Part shown: positions 25,087 through 35,786 of the stretch, piece after piece
How positions within the stretch are numbered: position 1 is the stretch's first letter
How the letters are laid out: each line of letters starts with the position of its first letter
DNA from: Diogma glabrata
Lineage: Eukaryota; Arthropoda; Insecta; Diptera; Cylindrotomidae
Assembly (NCBI GenBank): GCA_963693315.1
Contig: OY856186.1
Location: 229,194,754-229,258,753, forward strand
Direction of reading: 5' to 3'
DNA length: 64,000 bases
Made by a program: the position numbers and the translations under genes
The notes under the pieces: model-generated
Database searches by the model: none
What the model was told of the DNA's origin: nothing
Seen by the model: the letters and a program-made list of their open reading frames with translations, nothing else

Positions 25087-25289
25087 TTACGCTTATTTAA
25101 AATTTTGAATATTGTTTTATGTATATTATTGAAAATCGTTTCTTGTTATAATTGTGGCGGTTATTTTTATATTGTTTTTCTAATCTCATTTTTTTAAAGG
25201 GTAGTTAAAAAATTTTTCAATTAAGATTATATATTATAAGTACCTAAAACTTTAGAATATATGTTCATTTATATTTTTTATATTTATAA

Positions 25290-25290
<1 letters not shown>

Positions 25291-25339
<49 letters not shown>

Positions 25340-25342
25340 AGA
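25291..25342 (+). promoter_or_regulatory. Poly(A) run and polypurine tract
   Basis: A47 followed by GGAGA directly before the 3' LTR. The purine run is where plus-strand primer would form; the length of the A run is exceptional and may be repeat expansion. Confidence 0.75.
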
Positions 25343-25662
25343 TGTTGTATATTGTGTAAGTTAAAGCTTAAACAAAATTCATTTGCTTATTAACCCTAAG
25401 TATTACTTTAAACAACGCCAATGGTTTATAAAACAACAATCAAATTAATACGGTTTAATCAAGCAGCTGATCAATAAATAATAAGAAGATACAAAAACAT
25501 CATATGATATTCATTGTGCACTGAGACGTCTTTAATTAATGTATTAAAATTTCATTTAAATAAAATTGTATAAAACTAATTTAAATACTAAATAGTTATT
25601 TATTATTCAAAGTGTGTGTGGTGAATTAATTTCATATTTATTGAAGTGAACATAATATAACA
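25343..25662 (+). repeat. 3' LTR of Ty3/Gypsy element
   Basis: 320 bp, apparently identical to the 5' LTR, ending TATAACA and followed by the ATAGT duplication. Confidence 0.93.
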
Positions 25663-25799
25663 ATAGTAAAACTGGAAGTTTTATCATCTCGTTTGATCCT
25701 TATTGGTTTAGTATTTTCGGAGATTATGGGGGGGCGAAGGGGTAGGTTCGGAGATTATGGGAGGACGAAGATAAACCCTTACAAATATACTCAAAAATG

Positions 25800-26372
25800 C
25801 ATTTTAAACCTTGTCAAGCTAAAATTAGGTCCTAATCAGGTGCGGATGAGGCATTGGTAGGGCAGCCTGACTGGGCCCTGATCATGAGTGTTACGTTCCG
25901 TCCTATCAGGTCCTGATTGGGATTACCAGATCAGATCCTGATTGGGGTAATAGGATCAGACCTTGATTGGGATAATCGGATGAGACCCTGATATATATTT
26001 GTACATTATATACATAAATTATTTAAAATGAAATAAAAAATTACAATGAAAAAAATTAAAACATATCAGTCAGGAAGCGATAACGAGATTATAGATAAAA
26101 CTATTTCAACTATATATTTCTAAAATGGATAGTACTTTTAACTCTTGTGAATTTTATCCAAATGAAATTTCGGCTTGGGGTGAAATACGAAAAACCAAAT
26201 GAGAGCCTGATATATTCAAATAAGGTTGACCCTAAGAGGGTATTGTATATCAGGCCCGAAAGGGTCCCACATCAGATTGCCCTAATTAGGCTTGCCCTTA
26301 CAGAATTTACCAGGATCTGATCACGTCCTGACTATATTCAGGCTTTCCCTAACTAATTTCTGCTCGGGAGAC
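25800..26372. repeat. CCTGATC-motif repeat element
   Basis: Non-coding sequence dominated by TCCTGATTGG/CCTGATC motifs. It includes about four tandem 25-bp units at 25911-26000. The right end, CTAACTAATTTCTGCTCGGG (26350-26369), is inverted at 29938 (CCCGAGCAGAAGTTTGTCAG), and CTGATCATGAGT occurs in both places. This suggests a family of non-autonomous elements with inverted ends; a matching left end was not found here. Confidence 0.55.
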
Positions 26373-27699
26373 TTCGACATCTATGTGTCACATATTAGTA
26401 GGGGATGAACGTTACGACATCTGCTAATAAACCACTTTCACCGTAACATTCTGATTTTTATTATGTTTTCTAAACAATGGATAACAGTTGTAAACTGATT
26501 CCTTATCCATATATGGTAAACTAAGTTTATGGATTTTTCGATAAAGTACAGGGCTGTGCTTGTCCTAATACGCTATAACTATTCGTAAAAGTCATTAATC
26601 AAAGAAATTAAACGCAATTTTGAAATTCTTGGAGCTGAATTGGATCAGTGAAATGTTTGTTTAATTAAATGGACGCGCATATTGGTAAAATTTTCTGACC
26701 ATCTTGGATTCTCTGTAAAAACGATGAGAAAAGAGATATTACATCACAGCATTGCTCATGCATGCTTTTTAATGACCTTGAATTAATTTGATATTTCAAT
26801 AATGCCACTCTAGCACAATGTTTTAGTTCTGATTCTAAATCGCCAGATAATCTCCTACTCCTCCAGGTGATAAAATTTGTCCAACATATGGCTTGTAGCA
26901 CTTTTTATTTCAGGTATTTCAGAGTTATGTTATTCAGATGCAACAGATGAGAAATGTGATGATATATCCGAATATTTGAAGACAAATGAGTCAATTTATT
27001 GACAATAGACTTCTGTCGAGCCAAAAGAAGCAAATGAAACATTGAAATTGCATGATGCCATAGTTAGACAGATAATTTAAAGTGACTATATGGTATTGGT
27101 AATGTTCTCTTGCCAACTACTATACAATTGCTCTAATCATTTGATTTGATTGAAAGTGTGAGTCGCCCAGTTGATCTGACTTGTTAACTAATATTTATGT
27201 GGTCATTATTTATCCATAGTTTTAAAACATTCAATACATAGATTCATTATAGCTAGTTAGTCTTTGGAAGAATACAAGTTTCTAGTACCTATAAGGACTA
27301 AGATGACAGATTTCATTCAATTAAAATTTATCTAAACAATGTTAAATATGAAGATCAAGTGATTTTTTTATTTGAATTTGGATTCAGTATAACCGTTGTG
27401 CCTAATTGTTAGAGGAACTGTTTCTGCCTAATTTTTTATTTTGAACAATCAAGCAGAGTTGTTCAATTCTAAGTTATTCGGCATTTTTGTACTGACCAAA
27501 TTTAACTGAATTGTTCTTGTCATTTTATGCAATTCAAGTTGTTTCTTCCAAAAGCTCTTATTTTGTAAAATCTGATCCATTCACTTATATAGGTTTTATA
27601 TAATGTTTTTAATATTTTTCGTAACAACTTTTACCACCCCAATCGCCCAAGATCATTTTTTTGGGGCCAAGTATAATCCTTCTAACATATATCTAACTC
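26373..27699. other. AT-rich intergenic, no gene supported
   Basis: No coding region I would defend. A minus-strand 78-codon frame at 26665-26901 has unbiased composition but matches nothing I recognise and has no splice or promoter context. Confidence 0.5.
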
Positions 27700-27973
27700 T
27701 CATTTCTCCAATCTAAACCTATTCGATTGAACTTTTGACTCTACGTTTTATATTAGGCACGTTTATTTTAATTTTACTGAAACATTTTGTTTTTGGTGTT
27801 ATAATTAATTACCAATAAATATTTGTTTAATTAAAATTCCAAGTAATAAAATTTTTATTAGATTTCTTAATCAATAACTATTTTGTTGTTTCTTTTACAT
27901 TTCCCATATCGAATTAAATCAACCGTTTCAAAATTGCAGGGGTTGTTGGAATATAGTAATAAGAAAATTTAAG

Positions 27974-28011
27974 TATATAAGGTTTGATTGAACTACGATT
28001 AAATATCATTT
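27974..28011 (+). promoter_or_regulatory. Core promoter of cuticle gene 3 (TATA + Inr)
   Basis: TATATAAG at 27974-27981 and TCATTT at 28006-28011, with the initiator A 34 bp downstream of the TATA start. The surrounding sequence from about 27720 is shared with gene 4. Confidence 0.75.
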
Positions 28012-28053
28012 AAATTTGTTTATTGTAACGAATTGTATAAACTTTAGTCAAAA

Positions 28054-28568
28054 ATGAAATATTTTATTGCAGTTGGTGTATTGGCTTGTGTAGCAATTGC
28101 AACAGCACATAGTGCATACAGTTATGCTAATTTAAATCAAGTTTCTCATGGAGGACTTGGTGGTTACAGTGGAGGATATGGGGGCGGACGTGGAGGATAT
28201 GGTGGAAATGGTGGATATGGTGGTCATGGAGATTATTATGTAAGAAATTCATTCAAAATTATTTTAATAATGTATAAAGTTTAAATAATTTTTTGGTTTG
28301 TATTTTATTTTAGGCTCACCCAGAGTATAAATATGAATATGGAGTAAAAGATGGTCATACTGGTGATAACAAAGATGCATGGGAGCATCGTCATGGTGAT
28401 GTTGTTAAAGGGGGATATACTTTAGCTGAAGCTGATGGGACAAAACGTGTTGTTGAATATGTTTCTGATGGCCATAACGGATTTAATGCTGTTGTGAAAC
28501 GTATCGGTCATGCAGTACATCCACAAGTATACGGTTATAGTGGTGGATATGGTCATGGTGGATGGTAA
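28054..28568 (+). CDS. RR-2 cuticle protein (CPR family), gene 3
   Basis: Chitin-binding cuticle protein of 146 residues. Exon 1 is 28054-28239 (62 codons), the intron is 74 bp (GTAAGA to TAG, phase 0), and exon 2 is 28314-28568 (84 codons plus TAA). The signal peptide is [18 protein letters not shown]. The Gly/Tyr segment includes Arg ([18 protein letters not shown]). The RR-2 domain starts [20 protein letters not shown]. The usual EHRDGDVV reads EHRHGDVV, a change shared with gene 4, and VADGHNGF reads VSDGHNGF. The tail is short ([12 protein letters not shown]). AATAAA is at 28630. Its upstream ~330 bp, exon 1, intron and exon 2 all resemble gene 4, so the two are recent duplicates despite ~17 kb of intervening, largely transposon-derived sequence. 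Confidence 0.92.
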
Positions 28569-28635
28569 TTCGTTTCTAATTTATTTATAAGATATTTCTA
28601 ATGTATATATGAAACAAAATTGTTTGCTCAATAAA

Positions 28636-29244
28636 TATTTATAAAACGCAAAGAATATTGTATCCTGAGTTAAAGGTTAACAATTCTATCCCTACACCAA
28701 TAAATTATAAGGACATCGATATCCCAAGTCCAATACAAATGTTGCTTAATGAATAAAACACGGCTAAAATAACCACTATCTCTATCTATATACACATGAT
28801 AATAAAGCCGGTGTTAAAATATCAGGAGGATTGAAACATTTAATATTGAAATATACTTTACAAAAAAATATTAATATAAATTCAAAATTACCTGCGACGC
28901 TAAAGGAGGCCTCAGGGATGGTATAGTTACTATTTTTATTCCTAGATTTTCATTTCGATTTTAGTTTCATAAATTGAAATTTTAATCTCTTGGTTATTTT
29001 TAAATTTAATTAATTTATATTAGTCATTCATGCATATATACAGTTTGATTTGTTTTTTGCTAAGATCAATAAAAATAAATTTCACAACAGCTTATCGTTG
29101 AAAAGAGAAGACATTCATTAAATTACTGGATTTTTGTTTTTGGATAATATGGCAAAAAACTATAATCTTAAAAAAACGTTTAAGATTATTTTTGGGGATT
29201 TTTGTGAGCATTTAAACTCAAGTAAATAAGGAAATTGTGTGTTG
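28636..29244. other. Intergenic, no gene seen
   Basis: AT-rich spacer downstream of cuticle gene 3; nothing recognised. Confidence 0.5.
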
Positions 29245-29315
29245 AGTGGCCTAGTGATAGTACGCAGGACTTTGAACTCGAAGGACATGAAATCGCCTCC
29301 CACCATCGACACAGG
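29245..29315 (+). repeat. tRNA-like sequence, weak
   Basis: GTGGCCTAGTGATAGTACGC looks like a pol III A box and D arm. The region after it (GGACATGAAATCGC) is a poor B box. Probably a decayed tRNA-derived SINE head, not a working tRNA. Confidence 0.35.
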
Positions 29316-29935
29316 TTTTTAAATTAACCGATCATCAAGTAATATGGTTGATAAATTGGAAAGAGTATGGGCTGATCACCCATGTAAAACTATAAATCGA
29401 TTAAATTAAGTCTTCAATTAAACTTGACCATTAAATTTAGTGAACTGATTAAATTAATATAGGTGAGGGTCACTTGTTGACAGTTTACGTTCCTATATTG
29501 AACATTTACGGCAAAAAAAGTAAGCAAATAATTTTAATTTTTTTCAATTATGGTATGGTATGGTATATGGAGGTATGGTTGAAGGTTTCTTAGATAAAAA
29601 CTTCATTTCTGATTAATGAGTTTCAAATGAATTCAAATCCTCCTCATATTCGAAAAATGCCATATTCGAATTCGTTGGCAGACACGATATCAATTACGCC
29701 ACTGAGGCGAAGTTGAAACGAAGTTTAAGTTTAAGAGTATACTACCTACATTTACATTATTTAACTTAGTAATTTAAAACGTTTTATATTGATAGTTATG
29801 TATAATATGATACTAACGATTGATATTAACAGCCGTTGACTCATTAACTACATCATTCTCTTTTAACAAAAAATTTCAATTTTAATTTGAGTTTTATGTA
29901 TATTCTTTAATAAGTCTCATGTTTGTTTCTTCATG

Positions 29936-30060
29936 GACCCGAGCAGAAGTTTGTCAGGGCTCAAATAGGGCCCTGATTATGTTTGCCCTGATTCGGTTCA
30001 AGTTCATTGAAAGGACAGCTTGATTGGGCACTGATCATGAGTATTACATTTTTACTTTAG
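29936..30060 (+). repeat. Fragment of the CCTGATC-motif family
   Basis: Starts CCCGAGCAGAAGTTTGTCAG, the inverse of the right end at 26350-26369. It contains GGGCCCTGATTATG and GGGCACTGATCATGAGT, as at 25870-25890. Confidence 0.55.
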
Positions 30061-30229
30061 GAACAGCCGGATTGTCCTGTTCGCCGAACTCGACTAGCAT
30101 TACATTGGCAATCAGATCCCAGCCGAATTCGGCATTTCGGAATGAAATAGATTTAAAACATGTACCTCCTCTCTCTCTCTCTGCACTAAAAAAAAAGTTC
30201 GAAATGTCATTCGATTCAACACACATTTC

Positions 30230-30345
30230 TGTTACTTTTAATTCTACAAATTGTTCGTTGAATACAACAAATTGATGTCAGTTGAATTTATTTTACCAAC
30301 AATTTTCAACGAACAGTTTGTAAATTTTACAGACATGTTTGTTAA
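30230..30345 (+). repeat. Dispersed repeat, pair with 58968-59090
   Basis: Contains CTACAAATTGTTCGTTGAAT, ACAAATTGATGTCAGTTGAA and TTTTACCAACAATTTTC. The reverse complement of all three occurs in order at 58968-59090. Non-coding. Confidence 0.6.
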
Positions 30346-30635
30346 TTATTACGAACAAAACCACAATCGGACTGGTAAAAACTGGTAAAAAACTATTAGT
30401 TATAATTAGTTTATATTTTATTATAATACTGAATACGCAAGTAATTATATTTAATAAAAAAAGTTAATTTAAGAAAAATGAATATAAACTTTGATTTTAT
30501 TAAATCAAAAATAACTCAAAATTAAACAAGAGAAAACTTTTTGTTATATTAAAAATTAAATGATTTGCACTGTTGTTTCCTCGGCAGCCGTAAACGAAAG
30601 AGAACATTTTTTTGATGATCAGCAATTTCATAACA

Positions 30636-31137
30636 ATAGTACATTATGATGCTAGGACGTAAAGCTAAAGATTTTGGACGGATGTGGAGTTTGCAAATCG
30701 AGGCGCTAGCCGAGATCTGCACCCACATTAAGTCCAAAATAGCTTACGTCCGTGCATCATATACTATTTTTTATTCGCCGCAAGCAAAATATTTTAAGAA
30801 AATTGGTTTATTCTAAACTAAAATTATAAAGTTTCATAAATTTTAAAATAAAAATATGTGGAACAAGTAACCTTTGACAAAATATTTATTATTTTTTCCA
30901 AATTATTGTGTAGCTATGACAACAAATGATAACAACTATTTTAATTGGATAATGAAATTTTGAATTTAAGGGTTGCTTTGATAAACATTTTTATTTTTCA
31001 TAGAATTTAAACAAATACAAATGCTTTTTACTTTTTTGGACGTACCTATGACAACAAAATAAATAGTTGAAAAGTGATACTTTAAAGCCTCAAATCACAG
31101 TAATAAAGTAACACTTTAATATGTAGGCGAATAAAAA
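30636..31137 (+). repeat. Hairpin-headed dispersed repeat, copy C
   Basis: Nearly identical to copy A at 788-1290, with the same palindromic head and the same TTTTTATTCGCC/GGCGAATAAAAA-bounded second part, so these two copies are the youngest pair. Confidence 0.85.
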
Positions 31138-32970
31138 TTAATGTATGTATGTATATGGTGGATGATTTGCATTATCCAAATCAATATATAGGCAATATCG
31201 AAGAATTATGGTTATGCACCGGTAAAATTATTACCAATTTTTAAAGTTGATGTGCAATTTGTATATCAAAGAATGCGTAATTGTATATGTGAGAAATGAT
31301 GATAAATATGCATTTTTCATGATGATGTTTTTTTTTACTTTTGTTTTGTTGATCAAGAGACACGGTAGTGTCTTGCGCGCCATGTTTTGAAAGACACTAC
31401 TAGTATATATACTGTGCACCGAATAGGTTTTAAAGGTTAAAATTTTCATTTCGAATAATTTGCATTTTTTCTACAACTGTATTCAAAGTTATCAATAAAA
31501 GTATATCTTATTTAACTATATGTTTCTCATTAGTAAAAAAAAAGTCAGCATTCATGCTTTTTTCTGAAAGTTTATAAAATCAAAATTTTGCTTTCCCAAA
31601 CTTTTAATAAAATTAAAATGTTTTTACAAATTTTTATACCACGTTGGTAGCATTGATATGAATGTGTAATTTAGTATCATTTTGGCGAATTTTCAAAAAC
31701 CAACCAAATGTACAGAATTGAAAAACACAAAATTATGCGAATTGAAATTTATTATCCCTCAATATTGGTAATATGTATTTAACAACAGTTAAAAAACTTA
31801 AACACGAACCCAGATTAGTTTGCAAACATAAAGTTGTTTTCGATAAAAATATTTGTTATGTTTGTATCCAGAAAACCCATCAAATGTTTTATTAATATAT
31901 TAAATGGAAGTTGGTAATTATAAAAGTATTAGAAAAAAGAATATATTTAGAATACGCTTTCAGTAAAAAGACCTATTATTGATGTGTTAAGAAAACGATG
32001 TTGTGAAAACATGTATTTGGTCTATTATGTAAATTTATTATCTGAGAGAACCCAACAAATGTTATATCGATAATAAATTTTAATTTTTATTTCATTTTAT
32101 TTTAGAACGTTGGTAGTTATTTTGAAGTGATGAGATTAAAAAATAATTTAGTAGGCTTTAAAATTTTGTATTTTTAAGCTTTATGAGATATAAAGAAAAG
32201 AATTTGAGAAAATTTTATTATTATTTTAAGGGTTCCGTACTTTGAAAAAATAGAACATAACCCTTATGGTGAGGACTTGATCGTTTATTATCCATTATTC
32301 ACAACGACTTTCTCACTGAAAATGAAAATATATGTATTTACGTATATTTATGTGGTAAGATAAGGCGAAAATGACAAATATGTGCCGATTTCGAAATTGA
32401 GGTGATATATAACCGTAAAAACTGAAATTTTTTAAAACTTTCAGTCAATCATAGACTATAAAGTTTATGGAAGACACCAATGGTACTTGGCTGAACATAA
32501 TCAAGAATTTTTAAAAAAATTGTTTAACTGCGAAACACTTAATTTCACATCTTTTTTCGCACAATGTTGTTTTGTTTATTATTTATTTAGAGTAAATAAC
32601 AATCGATTTAAGCTTTTATGCTATTCTCAAGTACTTTTATAAAATTGTTATGTTAATTTTTTAAAATTATTAGTCAAAGACTATAGTTTTTATGTGTGTG
32701 TTTCCGTTGTATGTAATAATTTTATTAATTTTCGAATGCATTGCTTTAGACTTATTTTCGAATATTTCTTTTACTTTTTCATGAGTTGTTCATGTCATGA
32801 GTTGAGACCTGTTTACATAAAAACGATACTTTTATTTTTAAAATATTGCACCTAGGTCCTAGATTGATAAAAAATCGAGAGTAAAGCTCTTTGTAGAAAA
32901 CATTTTATATGGATAATAATTATTTGATTCTCCCATATTATATTATAACTTTACAAAAAACAGTCAAATC
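31138..32970. other. AT-rich intergenic, no gene seen
   Basis: No open frame of interest and no clear repeats. A small palindromic pair (AGACACGGTAGTGTCTT near 31360) is unremarkable. Confidence 0.5.
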
Positions 32971-33199
32971 GTCGCAAAAACATCCAAAAGGCTGTAAAAA
33001 AGCCACGCCATGTTTTTCTTTAGCTTGAAACTATCATTTTAACTATAACAAATAAATTCTTGTATCTTATTCTTTACAAAAACTTCTCAAATCATAAAGC
33101 ATTAGTTATAAAATTTCTTAATGGCATTTTGTTTTCTAAACATCTAGCCAGAGGCGTAGCTAGGGGGGGGGGGGGCGGGAGGGGGGGGGCGGTCCGCCC

Positions 33200-34440
33200 C
33201 GGTGTCACCCGTTTTGGGGTGACACCCGAACGTAAAAAACTTAAACAAACCATCACAATGTTTTCAACGATAAATCACTTCGAAACCGTTTTGGGGTGAC
33301 ACCCGAACGTAAACAACTTAAACAAACCATCACAATGTTTTCAATGATAAATCACTTCGAAACCGTTTTGGGGTGACACCCGAACGTAAAAAACATAAAC
33401 AAACCATCACAATGTTTTCAATGATAAATCACTTCGAAACCGTTTTGGGGTGACACCCGAACGTAAACAACTTAAACAAACCATCACAATGTTTTCAATG
33501 ATAAATCACTTCGAAACCGTTTTTGGGGTGACACCCGAACGTAAAAAACTTAAACAAACCATCACAATGTTTTCAACGATAAATCACTTCGAAACCGTTT
33601 TGGGGTGACACCCGAACGTAAACAACTTAAACAAACCATCACAATGTTTTCAATGATAAATCACTTCGAAACCGTTTTGGGGTGACACCCGAACGTAAAA
33701 AACATAAACAAACCATCACAATGTTTTCAACGATAAATCACTTCGAAACCGTTTTGGGGTGACACCCGAACGTAAACAACTTAAACAAACCATCACAATG
33801 TTTTCAATGATAAATCACTTCGAAACCGTTTTGGGGTGACACCCGAACGTAAAAAACTTAAACAAACCATCACAATGTTTTCAACGATAAATCACTTCGA
33901 AACCGTTTTGGGGTGACACCCGAACGTAAACAACTTAAACAAACCATCACAATGTTTTCAATGATAAATCACTTCGAAACCGTTTTGGGGTGACACCCGA
34001 ACGTAAAAACATAAACAAACCATCACAATGTTTTCAACGATAAATCACTTCGAAACCGTTTTGGGGTGACACCCGAACGTAAAAAACTTAAACAAACCAT
34101 CACAATGTTTTCAATGATAAATCACTTCGAAACCGTTTTTGGGGTGACACCCGAACGTAAAAAACTTAAACAAACCATCACAATGTTTTCAATGATAAAT
34201 CACTTCGAAACCGTTTTGGGGTGACACCCGAACGTAAACAACTTAAACAAACCATCACAATGTTTTCAATGATAAATCACTTCGAAACCGTTTTGGGGTG
34301 ACACCCGAACGTAAAAAACTTAAACAAACCATCACATGTTTTCAACGATAAATCACTTCGAAACCGTTTTGGGTGACACCCGAACGTAAAAAACTTAAAC
34401 AAACCATCACATGTTTTCAACGATAAATCACTCAGAAACC
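33200..34440 (+). repeat. 77-bp satellite, ~16 units, inside the hAT element
   Basis: Units begin CGTTTTGGGGTGACACCCGA and continue through AAACCATCACAATG to AAATCACTTCGAAAC. Variants differ at fixed sites: AAAAACTTAAAC (A), AACAACTTAAAC (B) and AAAAACATAAAC (C), plus CAACG or CAATG. The order is roughly ABCB ABCB ABCA ABAA, a higher-order period of about four units (308 bp). The core GGGTGACACC is the subterminal motif of the element. The last two units have short deletions. Confidence 0.95.
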
Positions 34441-35786
34441 ATTTTAACCAGGTTATCCATATAATTTTAATTTATAAATTGTGATAACTTATAAATGTGT
34501 CCTATAAATGTGTTATTGGTTCAAAAAGAATCTATTCTACTTTTTAAAATTTTTGAGTTATTACGTGAAATAAAATTTTAACAATATTAATCGAATCAAC
34601 ATGTTGAGCATTGAATCCCATCACCACAATTACTCAATAGCTTTGAATATTCCTATAGATACCATATTGACAGTTTTTTACGATACATTATTTAGTATGC
34701 AAGCATGATTATTTAATGACCAGGTCTGAAAACACATATGCTGAATAATGTATAGGAAAAGTGGTTTACGTCGATAATGTGGCACCCTTTGTCGATAGGG
34801 TGGCACCCTTGAGTTACAGTGTCTCTATTCCAAAATTATTTCTTAAATATCCGCTTAACCTTACTACCTAATATATGTTTTACATTTCAAACAAATTAAT
34901 TGCAAACACCTAAGGAAACTAACAAATAATCAAATTACCGTGTTTGTAAATGATCTCAAAATAATTTTTTTTCCTTTATCTTGAAACTCAAAGAATAAAT
35001 TGAAATAGATCGTTTTTCAATGGACACAAAAATAATTACTGTGGAATAAAATGGCAGTTATGCAATTACTGCAGTTTTGCAAATTTTTGTAGGTTGATAC
35101 ATACTCATACTGTTTGTTTTCAGTTTTATATATTTATATATTTGAATTAAATGAAAGTTTATCATTTAAAATTACATTTTGTTGGGTTTTAAATCCCTTG
35201 GAAATTTCAAACTCATCAAGTGATTCTTTTAAAGGGCTACATAAATGTAAAGCCTTCAATTTTTTTTTAAAAGTGGTGTAGCTATTGTTGTTAACTATGT
35301 AAATGGTTTGCAAAAATAAACTTTAAATTTTGTTTATTTTTCTTCTTAGGCAGGTATTCCTTAAATCAGTCTTTAAAACATTTTCCGGTTTTCCCGATGT
35401 AAAATTTTTCACAAAAATCACATTCAATTTTGTAAATTATTGAGCATGATTCTAATTGGATATTTAATTTTGGTTTCAATTCTTTATATAAAATATCTTT
35501 TAGGATTTCATACTTATATTTTTTTAAATAGTTCCTTATAATATTAGGCTATGATTTGTATATTCCATTTTATCAAATATTATTTAATATAAGTTGTTAC
35601 AAGGAAATTTAAATAAATTAATTTTCTTGGCGGTGTATTTAATCGTTAACACAGTGTACTTATTATGAACTATGTACCTATTATGTATCCTACAAATATA
35701 TTTAGAATTAATGCTTTGCTGATACCTATACTATAATTAAAAATATTTTTTAGATTTCGTTTAGCAAATATCCCAAAAAATAAATA

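Larger units (their letters stand above)
19635..25662 (+). mobile_element. Ty3/Gypsy LTR retrotransposon, young insertion
   Basis: Complete by its ends: 5' LTR 19635-19954, 3' LTR 25343-25662, and ATAGT duplicated at 19630-19634 and 25663-25667. Gag, protease, RT, RNase H and integrase occur in Ty3/Gypsy order with no env. Zinc knuckles and the integrase tail recall the Mag-type clade (inference). The LTRs appear identical, so the insertion is recent. A 1213-bp tandem insert (21024-22236) splits the gag-pol frame. Confidence 0.93.

Noticed and set aside
26665..26901. 78-codon minus-strand frame with ordinary composition
   Set aside because: No recognised family, no neighbours and no transcription signals; kept only as a note.
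33200..34440. Regular repeats that could suggest a CRISPR-like array
   Set aside because: Units are contiguous 77-mers without unique spacers, inside a hAT transposon of a eukaryote.
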